NCBI GenBank assembly: GCA_002362175.1
Contig: DETU01000103.1
Span: 7,572 to 25,867, forward strand
Length of the DNA: 18,296 bases
DNA from: Ruminococcus sp. UBA3280
GTDB taxonomy: Bacteria > Bacillota > Clostridia > Oscillospirales > Ruminococcaceae
Direction of reading: 5' to 3'
Below are positions 8,505-15,987 of the stretch, one piece after another. The position numbers and the translations under genes are program-made. Within the stretch, counting starts at the first letter, position 1; every line of letters starts with the position of its first letter. The notes under the pieces are model-generated. The model was given only the letters and a program-made list of their open reading frames with translations. It did no database searches and was not told the origin of the DNA.

Positions 8505-8540
8505 TAAAATATCCCCCGTGGTTTTTCCCACGGAGGATAT
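8505..8540 (-). terminator. Hairpin terminator after the Wzz-like gene, upstream of potA
   Basis: In minus-strand RNA a 13-bp stem (arms 8528-8540 and 8509-8521) is complete with one U-G pair; on the plus strand this position is a C-A mismatch. The trailing U-run is short (UUUU, partly in the stem), so termination may be incomplete. It begins 5 bases after the upstream stop codon. Confidence 0.7.
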
Positions 8541-8545
8541 ATCTG

Positions 8546-10051
8546 TTATTCTTCTTCGTTTTCGTTGTTTTCAGTCGCTTTTGCAAGAGCTTCCCTTTTC
8601 TTCCTTGCGATTATTTCCGCTCTTATTGCAGCAATGAACGCAATCATAAGATATACTGCGAGTACTCCTGCTTCGCCTATGATTAACGGCATTGTAACAT
8701 TATCCATAACAATACTCAATGTTGAACCCATTGAATTTGAAGCAGGAACAAGTATGGTGTAAGCATTTTGGAATGTAACGTTTTCATAGTAGTCATCTGC
8801 TGTCAGCTTGATATTTTCTATAAGATTGGAAATCTTGCTGTTTACATCGTCAAGCTGTTTGTCAACCTGTTCAATTTTATCGGGTGAATTAGCAGTGCTT
8901 TTCTGAAGTGCGGCAAGTCTTTCACGATAATAATTTATACTCTGTTTTGTTGTTGCAAGAGTGTTTGTGAGGTCAAGTTTCTGCTGAATCATCATATCAT
9001 ACTGTTCGGAGTTCTGTGTGGACTGTGTGTCTGTGTTGTCAGTACCGTTTCCGAAAATAATAATCTGGTCTTTTTCGTATGCTTTGATTGACTCTTTTAC
9101 AGAGGCAAGCTGTTCTTCAGTGGACGTTTTTGTTCTTGTAAGTTCATTGATTCTGTATTCGTAATAAGCTATTGACGCATTCTTGTCCTTTGTGAGATTA
9201 TTTACATTTATATAAGATGAAACTTTGTCAAGGTCGATTGATTTTACTGTTTCAACTGCTTCATAGAGGTCGTCAAAAGTGTAACCTGTTATAGAGGAGC
9301 GGAAACGTGTCATATCATCTGTAGAGAGTTGTTTTACGTATTTGCTTAAAGTATCAAGAGAAGCTTTGAGAACTTCAATAGCTTCTGTATAGTCATAGCT
9401 TGATATGTCAAGAGCGGTAACCGAGCTACCGAGTGATTCATTGTAACCGTACATATCAAAGAAATAATCTTTATACTGTTCAAGCATTGTATTGAGAACC
9501 TGAACGGCTGTCTTACGGTTGAGATGTGTTCCGGCATAATTGAAAGTTATTTTGAATTGTGTCGGGAATATCGGTACATCAAGCATGGACTGAGCCGCCT
9601 GAAGATTATTTGAATTGGCGTTTTCATAAACGTTTTTGTAGGTAAGGATTTTGTTCATAGCGTCAGCAGGCACAAGACCTTCAATATCAATGCAGTTTCT
9701 TATGTCATCAAGTTCGTCAAGTGGAAGATTAAGGCTTGTAAGGGCGTTTTCGATAACGACGGGGTTTTTTATTGTGTCTTTGTTGAAATCCATTCCGTTG
9801 GGGTCAAGACCTTTTTCGATACCCTCATGTGTAAAGCTTACCAAAGCTGTTATAACAGGTTTGCGGTGCATGGTCTTGAGTGTGGTACTTCCGAATACCG
9901 CCACAAAAACTATAGCTGCCACTACAATCCATATCAGAAAGTATTTTTTAAGCTTTTTGAATATCATTGGGATGGATATTAGTATGTCATTTTTTTCATC
10001 ATCGTCATTTTTCAGCGTAATATTTATATTACGGTTGTCTTTGTTGTTCAT
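8546..10051 (-). CDS. Wzz-like (chain-length determinant type) membrane protein
   Basis: A 501-residue protein with the polysaccharide co-polymerase layout. A short charged cytoplasmic N-terminus precedes a membrane helix at about 36-55. A large external region of about 400 residues follows, with coiled-coil-like stretches (about 270-320 and 360-430). A second helix lies at about 455-476, then a charged C-tail ending in ENEEE. In Wzz/PCP proteins the external domain sets the length of exported polysaccharide. There is no Walker motif or tyrosine cluster, so it is not a fused BY-kinase. No polysaccharide genes are next to it, so the role is inferred from architecture only. The start at 10051 is chosen for the GGAGG 5 bases upstream; the longer open frame to 10156 would run back over its own promoter. 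Confidence 0.65.
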   Translation of the reverse strand: MNNKDNRNINITLKNDDDEKNDILISIPMIFKKLKKYFLIWIVVAAIVFVAVFGSTTLKTMHRKPVITALVSFTHEGIEKGLDPNGMDFNKDTIKNPVVIENALTSLNLPLDELDDIRNCIDIEGLVPADAMNKILTYKNVYENANSNNLQAAQSMLDVPIFPTQFKITFNYAGTHLNRKTAVQVLNTMLEQYKDYFFDMYGYNESLGSSVTALDISSYDYTEAIEVLKASLDTLSKYVKQLSTDDMTRFRSSITGYTFDDLYEAVETVKSIDLDKVSSYINVNNLTKDKNASIAYYEYRINELTRTKTSTEEQLASVKESIKAYEKDQIIIFGNGTDNTDTQSTQNSEQYDMMIQQKLDLTNTLATTKQSINYYRERLAALQKSTANSPDKIEQVDKQLDDVNSKISNLIENIKLTADDYYENVTFQNAYTILVPASNSMGSTLSIVMDNVTMPLIIGEAGVLAVYLMIAFIAAIRAEIIARKKREALAKATENNENEEE

Positions 10052-10127
10052 TATTGCCTCCATTAGTATATATAAATATTTATTCGGATACAGGCAAACT
10101 AAAAAATGCAGTTTCCGATTAACATTT

Positions 10128-10156
10128 ATTATAACACTTAAATGTTGCAACGTCAA
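10128..10156 (-). promoter_or_regulatory. Sigma-A promoter of the Wzz-like gene
   Basis: Minus strand: -35 TTGACG (10151-10156), 17-base spacer, -10 TATAAT (10128-10133). The predicted transcript has a leader of about 70 bases before the GGAGG and ATG at 10051. A further TTGACA lies at 10226-10231 but has a poorly spaced -10. Confidence 0.85.
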
Positions 10157-10235
10157 TATTTTTCAGGAATTTCCGATATTTTCAAGCATTTCGCCAAAGC
10201 ATAATACAAATTTATATTAGAATTTTGTCAAAATG

Positions 10236-10276
10236 TAAAAAACGGCTGAATTATTTCAGAATAATCAGCCGTTTTC
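10236..10276 (-). terminator. Intrinsic terminator of glmM
   Basis: Long hairpin with arms at about 10261-10275 and 10239-10255: the outer stem is AAAACGGCTGA against its complement and the inner stem is ATTATT/AATAAT with one bulged base. In minus-strand RNA it ends in a run of six U. It begins about 16 bases after the glmM stop. The symmetric A/T flanks could let it work in both directions. Confidence 0.85.
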
Positions 10277-10291
10277 GCATTATTGTTGGAT

Positions 10292-11677
10292 TTATACTGT
10301 ATGTCCTTTTGATTTGATTACATCAATTACTTTGTTTACGTATTTGCGACAAATTTCCTCATTTCCTGCTTCAACCATTACACGCACAACGGGTTCAGTA
10401 CCACTTTCACGAACGAGTATTCTTCCTGAATCTCCGAGAGCTTCGGCGGCTTCCTTAACAACTGCCTGAACATCGCTGTCAGCCTGTGCAGCTGATTTGT
10501 CTTTCACACGGACGTTTTCGAGAACCTGCGGATATACTTTGAAAGGTGCGGCGAGTTCACTTAATTTCTTCTGACTTGACATAATAGCCTGCATTATTTT
10601 AAGGCTTGTAAGAATACCGTCGCCCGTTGAAGCGTATTTTGAGAAGATAATATGTCCCGACTGTTCACCGCCAAGACAACAATCATTTTCTTTCATGTAT
10701 TCATATACGTATTTGTCACCGACTGCGGTTTTTGCGTAATTTATTCCTGCTTCGTCAAAAGCCTTGAAAAGTCCGAAATTTGACATAATTGTTGCTACAA
10801 CTGTATTATTTACAAGTTTGTCACGGTCTTTCATATATTTGCCATATATATAAAGTATATGGTCGCCTGTTATAACGTTTCCCTTTTCGTCTACGCAAAG
10901 ACAGCGGTCAGCATCTCCGTCATAGGCAAATCCGGCATCAAGACCTTTTTCAATTACAAACTTCTGTAAAACTTCAATATGCGTCGAACCTGCATTGTCA
11001 TTTATATTTGTTCCGTTTGGTTCGGCGTTTATTACATATGTTGTTGCACCGAGAGCGTCAAATACAGCCTTTGCGATATTCCAAGAAGCACCGTTTGCAC
11101 AGTCAAGACCTATTTTCATACCTCTGAATGAGTATACGCCGAGTGAGATAAGATAGCCTATATAACGGTTTCTTCCTGCAATATAGTCAACGGAACGACC
11201 GATTTTATCATTTTTTGCATATGGAATTTCCTTTATTTCCTGACCGTTGAAAACAAGCTTTCCGTCAAGATAATCTTCAATAAGAGAAGTTACGCTGTCC
11301 TCCATTTTTTCGCCGTTGCTGTTTATGAGTTTAAGTCCGTTGTCATAGTAGGGATTATGACTTGCAGAAATCATGATTCCGCAGTCAAAGCTGTCTACTC
11401 TTGATATATATGCAACAGACGGTGTTGTTGTAACGTGGAGAAGATAAGCGTCAGCACCGGAGGCGGTAATTCCTCCGACAAGTGAATATTCAAACATATA
11501 GCTTGAACGACGTGTGTCTTTTCCGATAATTATTCTCGGAGCGGAATTGTCTCCGTTTCTTTTTTTGATTTCTCCGTAGTACCAGCCGAGAAAACGACCT
11601 ACTTTGTAGGCATGGTCGGCGGTAAGATTTTCGTTTGCTGTTCCTCTGAAACCATCAGTTCCGAAATATTTTCCCAT
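10292..11677 (-). CDS. glmM: Phosphoglucosamine mutase GlmM
   Basis: A 461-residue enzyme that converts glucosamine-6-phosphate to glucosamine-1-phosphate, on the way to UDP-GlcNAc for peptidoglycan. The family opening GKYFGTDGFRGTAN is present. The phosphoserine loop ISASHNP carries the catalytic Ser at 106, and the Mg-binding loop DGDADR is near 253. The sugar-specificity motif GGEQSGHI near 337 is typical of GlmM. The C-terminal phosphate-binding loop is RESGTEPVVRVMVE. The ATG at 11677 has AAAGGAG upstream. It is flanked by its own promoter and terminator. The cdaA-cdaR genes that precede glmM in many Firmicutes are absent; an unrelated Bro-N gene lies upstream. Confidence 0.97.
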   Translation of the reverse strand: MGKYFGTDGFRGTANENLTADHAYKVGRFLGWYYGEIKKRNGDNSAPRIIIGKDTRRSSYMFEYSLVGGITASGADAYLLHVTTTPSVAYISRVDSFDCGIMISASHNPYYDNGLKLINSNGEKMEDSVTSLIEDYLDGKLVFNGQEIKEIPYAKNDKIGRSVDYIAGRNRYIGYLISLGVYSFRGMKIGLDCANGASWNIAKAVFDALGATTYVINAEPNGTNINDNAGSTHIEVLQKFVIEKGLDAGFAYDGDADRCLCVDEKGNVITGDHILYIYGKYMKDRDKLVNNTVVATIMSNFGLFKAFDEAGINYAKTAVGDKYVYEYMKENDCCLGGEQSGHIIFSKYASTGDGILTSLKIMQAIMSSQKKLSELAAPFKVYPQVLENVRVKDKSAAQADSDVQAVVKEAAEALGDSGRILVRESGTEPVVRVMVEAGNEEICRKYVNKVIDVIKSKGHTV

Positions 11678-11743
11678 TATGAAAACTCCTTTAATATATT
11701 ATACTGTATATAAAGATATGCAGAAAATGCTTATAACATAAAT

Positions 11744-11772
11744 ATTATATCATGTATTTTTACTGTAGTCAA
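11744..11772 (-). promoter_or_regulatory. Sigma-A promoter of glmM
   Basis: Minus strand: -35 TTGACT (11767-11772), 17-base spacer, -10 TATAAT (11744-11749), about 60 bases before the glmM ATG. It lies in the short gap after the Bro-N gene, so glmM is independently transcribed. Confidence 0.85.
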
Positions 11773-11807
11773 TAAAATATTTATGCAGAAAGCAGATAAT
11801 AGTTGTT

Positions 11808-12425
11808 TTATTCGTCCTTCAGTTTGTCATGCAGTTCCTTTATTTTTTTATGCGTATAAATGAAGCAGGGTATGAGTGACTGGGCGGTGGTACACGAAAT
11901 TTCTGTTATTGCCTCTTTGATTCTTTTATCGGAATGTTCGTCAAGTGTTTTTATAATATAGTTTATTTTCTTGTCAAGTACTCTGTTAATAACAGCTTCC
12001 GTTTTTTCTTCTATCATTTTGTCAACAACTTTTTCAATGTCTGTAATTCCGTAAGTCCCTGTACGTCTGATAGACGGCAGGACTTTTGACGTTACCCAGT
12101 GCTTGAATTTTTTTGAACGGTCAAGTTTGGAGGAAAGAATAAGAGAGTATAAATCGCTTTCGTTGATAACTATAACATTGGGATTTCCACGCTTTTGAAT
12201 ACCGTCGCATTTTGCGACGGTATTATTTGGCATAAACATCTGAATATTAAGAAGTTGTTTATCTTCATTATCAACGTGTTTTCTTATTGCATCTCTTGGA
12301 TTTGCATAGCCTAAAGCTTTGGCAACGTCAGTGCCTACAAAATAGCACTGCCCATTGATTTCGAGTGTACGGATTTCTCCGAATTCCTCGTTTCTGAAAA
12401 TCTGGATTTTGTTCACAAAAATCAC
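11808..12425 (-). CDS. Bro-N domain (phage antirepressor-like) protein
   Basis: A 205-residue protein. Residues about 5-120 form a Bro-N domain (PF02498), seen in FVGTDVAKALGY, a following NPRDAIRKHVDNEDK stretch, INESDLYSLILSSKL, FKHWVTSKVLPSIRRTG. Bro-N domains are DNA-binding and common in phage antirepressors. The C-terminal part (about 128-205) is helical and charged, probably for oligomerisation, and is not a known KilA-C or ANT domain to my eye. There is no ATG start: GTG at 12425 or GTG at 12416 (giving MNKIQIF, the usual family opening) are both possible and neither has a good ribosome binding site. No other phage genes are nearby, so it is an orphan, perhaps a prophage remnant or a domesticated regulator. 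A strong inverted repeat lies inside it at 12198-12224. I see no clear promoter. Confidence 0.85.
   Translation of the reverse strand: MIFVNKIQIFRNEEFGEIRTLEINGQCYFVGTDVAKALGYANPRDAIRKHVDNEDKQLLNIQMFMPNNTVAKCDGIQKRGNPNVIVINESDLYSLILSSKLDRSKKFKHWVTSKVLPSIRRTGTYGITDIEKVVDKMIEEKTEAVINRVLDKKINYIIKTLDEHSDKRIKEAITEISCTTAQSLIPCFIYTHKKIKELHDKLKDE
12198..12224. repeat. Perfect 11-bp inverted repeat inside the Bro-N gene
   Basis: AATACCGTCGC (12198-12208) and its exact complement GCGACGGTATT (12214-12224) flank a 5-base loop ATTTT; a twelfth A-T pair is possible. It is in frame and encodes NNTVAKCDGI-type residues between the two conserved halves of the domain. No T-run follows on either strand, so it is not an intrinsic terminator. 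Confidence 0.9.
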
Positions 12426-12495
12426 TTTTTCGTTAAATAATAATAAAAGTCTGTTTTTTCCGCATGATATATATGTAGCAGGCAGGCTGATAATT

Positions 12496-12526
12496 AAAAA
12501 CGCCTTTCCAAGAGAAAAGCGTTTTT
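12496..12526 (-). terminator. Terminator after the small membrane protein gene
   Basis: In minus-strand RNA AAAAACGC (complement of 12519-12526) pairs with GCGUUUUU (complement of 12496-12503), and the stem continues inward with one U-G pair and UUUC/GAAA. A U-run closes it. It lies 33 bases after the stop codon at 12559. The U-G pair is a mismatch on the plus strand, which supports the minus direction. Confidence 0.75.
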
Positions 12527-12558
12527 ATAGCTTATTTTTTAATCTGCGTAATGCTGAT

Positions 12559-13098
12559 TTAACGGAGAACCACGCCTCCGCCTTCCCATGCGGCACTTAC
12601 CTTGTTATAAATCTGAGACATTACCTTACTTCTGCGTTTTTTGTAGAAAGTAGATATTCCGAAATAAAGTATTACAGAAAGACCGACACCTGCTATAACA
12701 GCACTCCACCATGGAAGAAGTCCTGCTATCATGGTAATAATCATAACAAGCCATACAACTGCTATACCTGCAATAATCGGGATTCCACCTGATGCCATGA
12801 AAGAGTTATTGCGTACTTTTATGTATTTTCTGATTTCATTTGTTGTAAGGTTGTCCTGATAACGAGCAACAAAATTATCTGCACTTGCCCATTTTGAGAA
12901 CTGTTTTACATCAGCAAATTTTGCGGTATAGTCCTGACCGGTGCTTGTTACACGATACTTTACAGTTACACCGTCGCTTTCTGTCTGAGCCCCCATAATA
13001 TGAATGACTGTACCGGCTTCTGCCTGACTTTTGAGACTTTTTGTTATAAGATATTTTTGGTCAACGGCATCTTCAATATTGTTGAGCAGTAGTCTCAT
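12559..13098 (-). CDS. Unknown small protein with two membrane helices
   Basis: A 179-residue protein of no family that I recognise. Residues 1-100 are soluble and mixed alpha/beta in look (LLLNNIEDAVDQKYLITKSL, GQDYTAKFADVKQFSKWA). Two hydrophobic helices follow at about 104-128 (MASGGIPIIAGIAVVWLVMI) and 130-151, then a basic stop KKRR and a short tail ending GGGVVLR. The helices form a hairpin, with the N-domain and the tail on the same, probably cytoplasmic, side. ATG at 13098 is chosen over an in-frame start at 13134 because AGGAGGAG lies 7 bases upstream. It has its own promoter, a leader of about 200 bases and a terminator, so it is a single-gene unit. Confidence 0.75.
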   Translation of the reverse strand: MRLLLNNIEDAVDQKYLITKSLKSQAEAGTVIHIMGAQTESDGVTVKYRVTSTGQDYTAKFADVKQFSKWASADNFVARYQDNLTTNEIRKYIKVRNNSFMASGGIPIIAGIAVVWLVMIITMIAGLLPWWSAVIAGVGLSVILYFGISTFYKKRRSKVMSQIYNKVSAAWEGGGVVLR

Positions 13099-13299
13099 AA
13101 AAAAGCTCCTCCTTTTATATATGATTTGTTTCAATCTGCACGGTTATTTTCAGGAACACGGCATATACACGAATGGTCAGATGCTTCATGTCAGAAAGGG
13201 CTGCCGATAATGTTCCTCCCCTGCTGATGAATTAATCTGAAAATCTTCTGTAAAAAGAAACGGCAGATTTTTGAATTGTTGAAAAAGTACTGTTCATGC
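13099..13299 (-). promoter_or_regulatory. Long structured 5' leader of the small membrane protein gene
   Basis: From the predicted RNA start (about 13299) to the ATG at 13098 is about 200 bases. A stem is formed by 13211-13217 with 13152-13158 (7 bp) and 13202-13206 with 13159-13163 (5 bp), with a 4-base bulge. A GGGGAGGA purine tract precedes it. An open frame of 24 codons (13115-13189, ATG start, no ribosome binding site) ends right before the gene's own ribosome binding site. I match it to no known riboswitch class. Confidence 0.4.
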
Positions 13300-13305
13300 T
13301 ATTTT

Positions 13306-13334
13306 ATAATAACATATTTTTTGAAAAAAAGCAA
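13306..13334 (-). promoter_or_regulatory. Sigma-A promoter of the small membrane protein gene
   Basis: Minus strand: -35 TTGCTT (13329-13334), 17-base spacer, -10 TATTAT (13306-13311). It lies far from the start codon, giving the long leader. Confidence 0.6.
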
Positions 13335-13583
13335 GTGTATTTTAACACCTTTCTGAAAAACAGATAAGCTTGATATGGGAAAATTTTAGCGTAATATAGC
13401 CTTAAAACTGTTTCCGACGAAAAATTGGCAAAAAATTTGTGCATAATAACGAAATGTAATTATCAAATAGTATTATATGTTTTGTATACTTAAAGTGATT
13501 TTTTTCATTCGAGTAAGCTAATACTAACATATATTCTGCGTTTCATATGGTTAACATATATTCATTTTATGGAAATGATAGGT
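13335..13583. other. AT-rich divergent intergenic region with a 12-bp direct repeat
   Basis: This stretch separates the minus-strand unit from the rnhA operon and holds no gene that I can support. TAACATATATTC occurs twice in direct orientation at 13525-13536 and 13552-13563, 27 bases apart, upstream of the rnhA -10 box. The repeat could be an operator for the Fe-S operon, but this is inferred from position alone. Confidence 0.4.
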
Positions 13584-13589
13584 TATAAT
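13561..13589 (+). promoter_or_regulatory. Probable promoter of the rnhA-nifS operon
   Basis: A perfect -10 TATAAT lies at 13584-13589. The best -35 at 17-base spacing is TTCATT (13561-13566), which is weak, so an activator may be needed. RNA would start near 13596, after the first ATG of the rnhA frame (13592), which argues for a later translation start. Confidence 0.5.
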
Positions 13590-13591
13590 AT

Positions 13592-14062
13592 ATGTATATG
13601 TTTAGTCAGGAGTGGATTTTTATTAAAACGGTTGAAATATTTACAGACGGTGCGTGCAGCGGAAATCCCGGTGCAGGAGGTTACGGAATAGTGATGCGTT
13701 ATGGTATTCATGAAAAGGAAATTTCGGGCGGTGAGAGTGCGACTACAAATAACAGAATGGAACTTACAGGCGTTATCGTTGCATTGTCCGCACTGAAAGA
13801 ACCCTGCAAAGTTATTCTGACGACGGATAGTAAATATGTTGCCGATAGTGTTACAAAAGGCTGGGTTTACAACTGGCAAAAAAAAAACTGGGTCAAAAAG
13901 GGCGAACCTGTGCCGAATACAGACCTTTGGAAACAGCTTCTTCCGCTTCTTGAAAAGCATGAGGTTACTTTCAATTGGGTAAAGGGTCATGCCGGACACC
14001 CCGAAAATGAACGCTGTGACAGGCTTGCCGTTGAACAGCGTGATATATATTCGTTGAAATAA
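13592..14062 (+). CDS. rnhA: Ribonuclease HI
   Basis: RNase HI, which cuts the RNA strand of RNA-DNA hybrids. With residues numbered from 13592, the catalytic set is intact: Asp19 in FTDGACSGNPG, Glu57 in NNRMELTG, Asp79 in TTDSKYVADS, Asp143 in NERCDRLA, and the helper His133 in KGHAGHPENE. The basic handle-like segment WQKKNWVKKG is present. The start is uncertain. The open frame has ATGs at 13592 and 13598, but the predicted RNA start is near 13596. The only good ribosome binding site, AGGAG (13608-13612), points to ATT at 13622, which would give the family-typical opening (M)KTVEIFTDG. The longest frame is reported here. It is the first gene of the operon; nifS follows 15 bases later. Confidence 0.93.
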   Translation: MYMFSQEWIFIKTVEIFTDGACSGNPGAGGYGIVMRYGIHEKEISGGESATTNNRMELTGVIVALSALKEPCKVILTTDSKYVADSVTKGWVYNWQKKNWVKKGEPVPNTDLWKQLLPLLEKHEVTFNWVKGHAGHPENERCDRLAVEQRDIYSLK

Positions 14063-14077
14063 AAAGGAGGTATTTTT

Positions 14078-15268
14078 ATGGAAAAAAGATTTATTTATGC
14101 GGACAATGCCGCTACTACTGCCGTTTCGGAGGAAGTTCTTAATGCTATGCTGCCGCATTTCACAAAGTCTTACGGAAATGCGTCAAGTATATATAAACTC
14201 GGCAGAGACGCACAGAAGGACGTTGAAGAAGCAAGGGAAAAGGTCGCCAAGGCTATCGGTGCGGAAGCAAGAGAGATTTTCTTTACAAGCTGTGGTTCAG
14301 AGGCGGACAACTGGGCAATAAAGGGTGTTGCCGAAAACATGGCTAAAAAGGGTAAGAAACATATTATTACATCTGTCTTTGAACATCATGCGGTGCTTCA
14401 TACCTGTGAATATCTTGAAAAACACGGTTTTGAGGTGACATATGTTCCTGTAAGTGCAGACGGCTTTGTAAATCCCGAAGATATAAAAAACGCAATCCGT
14501 GAGGATACGGCATTTGTCACAATTATGTACGCCAATAACGAAATAGGAACAATTCAGCCGATTGAAGAAATTGCACAAGTTTGTAAAGAGAAAAAAGTTA
14601 TTTTCCATACTGATGCTGTACAGGCTGTGGGACACGTTGAAATTGATGTCAGGAAACAGGGCATTGATATGCTTTCACTTTCAGGACACAAGATTCATGC
14701 ACAGAAGGGTATAGGTGCATTGTACGTAAGAAAGGGGATAACAATTCCCAATCTTATTCACGGCGGAGCTCAGGAACGCAACAAGCGTGCAGGCACGGAA
14801 AATGTTCCTGCTATAGTGGGACTTGGTGTTGCCATTGAAAACGCTACAAAGAATATTGCCGAAAAGACAGCCGTTATTGTTCCGAGAAGAAATAGACTTA
14901 TTGACGGTATTCTGAAACTCCCCTATACACGCCTCAACGGTGACAGGGACAAGCGTCTGCCCGGTAATCTTAATATTTCCATTGAGGGAATAGAGGGTGA
15001 GTCGCTTCTTCTTATGCTTGACTTAAATGGCATATGTGCTTCATCGGGTTCAGCCTGCACTTCAGGTTCGCTTGACCCGTCCCACGTACTTCTTTCAATC
15101 GGTCTGAAACATGAAGTTGCACATGGTTCTCTCCGTCTTTCCATTGAGGAGGACGTTACAGACGAAGATGTAGACTACATTCTTGAGGTTGTTCCGAAAG
15201 TAGTTGAGAGACTGCGTTCAATGTCACCTGTATGGGAAAAGATGATGAAAGGTGAAAGTTATGAATAA
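14078..15268 (+). CDS. nifS: Cysteine desulfurase (NifS/IscS type)
   Basis: A 396-residue PLP enzyme that takes sulfur from cysteine as a persulfide for Fe-S cluster assembly. The opening YADNAATT is typical. Key residues are His104 in FEHHAVLH, the PLP-binding Lys205 in SGHKIHAQKG, and catalytic Cys327 in ASSGSACTSGSLDPSHVL; a further family motif is AGTENVPAIVG. The Cys loop is long and flexible, as in group I enzymes. The ATG at 14078 has AAAAAGGAGG upstream. An iscU/nifU-type scaffold lies two genes down, so this is most likely the housekeeping or NIF-like assembly pair. The gene symbol could equally be iscS. Its last 8 bases overlap the next gene. Confidence 0.95.
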   Translation: MEKRFIYADNAATTAVSEEVLNAMLPHFTKSYGNASSIYKLGRDAQKDVEEAREKVAKAIGAEAREIFFTSCGSEADNWAIKGVAENMAKKGKKHIITSVFEHHAVLHTCEYLEKHGFEVTYVPVSADGFVNPEDIKNAIREDTAFVTIMYANNEIGTIQPIEEIAQVCKEKKVIFHTDAVQAVGHVEIDVRKQGIDMLSLSGHKIHAQKGIGALYVRKGITIPNLIHGGAQERNKRAGTENVPAIVGLGVAIENATKNIAEKTAVIVPRRNRLIDGILKLPYTRLNGDRDKRLPGNLNISIEGIEGESLLLMLDLNGICASSGSACTSGSLDPSHVLLSIGLKHEVAHGSLRLSIEEDVTDEDVDYILEVVPKVVERLRSMSPVWEKMMKGESYE

Positions 15269-15962
15269 TACAAAGCCGTGTATGAAAATTACACTCACCG
15301 ATACAAAGCCGTCAATTTTTGAGAGTAAAATAGGCGGACTGGGCTATATTCCGCATGACAAGAATTTCCCGACAGACAGCAAAGGCAATCAGCTGAGACT
15401 TCTTGCACAGATAGAGTGCGAAAAAATTCAGATTGACGACTTTATGAAAACAGGTCTTTTGCAGTTCTGGATTCTGAATGACGATGTTTGTGGTTTTGAC
15501 TGGGATAATCAGACTAATCAGAACGGTTTCAGAGTTATATATTATCCCGAAATCGACAAGTCTGTAACTAAAGAGGAAATAGAAAATAAGTTTGTAAAGA
15601 ACGAGTACGACGAAGATGAATATAATGGCTTTCCTGTTTTTCGTGAGTGCGGTATGAGTTTTGAAAAGACCGAGAACAGATATGTTGACTTCTATGAAAT
15701 CGAAGATGAAGACGACAAAAGATGGAATGAGGGTATTGGTCATAAAGTCGGCGGTTATCCGTTTTTTACACAGGACGACCCACGTGACGAAAAAATGCTT
15801 GAATATTATGATTTTCTGCTGTTTCAGCTTGACACGGATTATATCGGCGAAAAAGATGTAGTTATGTGGGGAGATGCAGGCGTTGGAAATTTCTTCATAA
15901 ACAGTGAAAAACTTAAAAACTGTGATTTCAGCGATGTCCTCTATAACTGGGACTGTTGTTAA
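15261..15962 (+). CDS. DUF1963 (YwqG-like) family protein
   Basis: A 233-residue soluble, acidic protein of the DUF1963/YwqG family. Matching features are SKIGGLGYIP with the next DKNFPTDSKGNQLRLLAQI near the start, GLLQFWILNDD, KVGGYPFFTQDDPR, LLFQLDTDYI, and VMWGDAGVGNFFI at the end, where YwqG proteins have W.D.G...FFI. The biochemical role of the family is not known. The ATG at 15261 has AAGGTGA 6 bases upstream and lies within nifS (8-base overlap), so translation is probably coupled; a GTG at 15252 is the less likely start. It separates the desulfurase from its scaffold. Base use is like its neighbours, so it does not look newly acquired. Confidence 0.85.
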   Translation: MNNTKPCMKITLTDTKPSIFESKIGGLGYIPHDKNFPTDSKGNQLRLLAQIECEKIQIDDFMKTGLLQFWILNDDVCGFDWDNQTNQNGFRVIYYPEIDKSVTKEEIENKFVKNEYDEDEYNGFPVFRECGMSFEKTENRYVDFYEIEDEDDKRWNEGIGHKVGGYPFFTQDDPRDEKMLEYYDFLLFQLDTDYIGEKDVVMWGDAGVGNFFINSEKLKNCDFSDVLYNWDCC

Positions 15963-15987
15963 AAAATAAAAAGGAGAATGATATATT

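Noticed and set aside
13140..13230. Resemblance to the small SRP RNA core on the plus strand (TCATGTCAG followed by a G-rich stretch)
   Set aside because: The conserved GGAA tetraloop and AGCAG side of the core are missing, and the stem lies in a leader read in the other direction.
13583..14158. Minus-strand open frame of 191 codons over rnhA
   Set aside because: It is antisense to an intact RNase HI with all catalytic residues and has no supporting signals.
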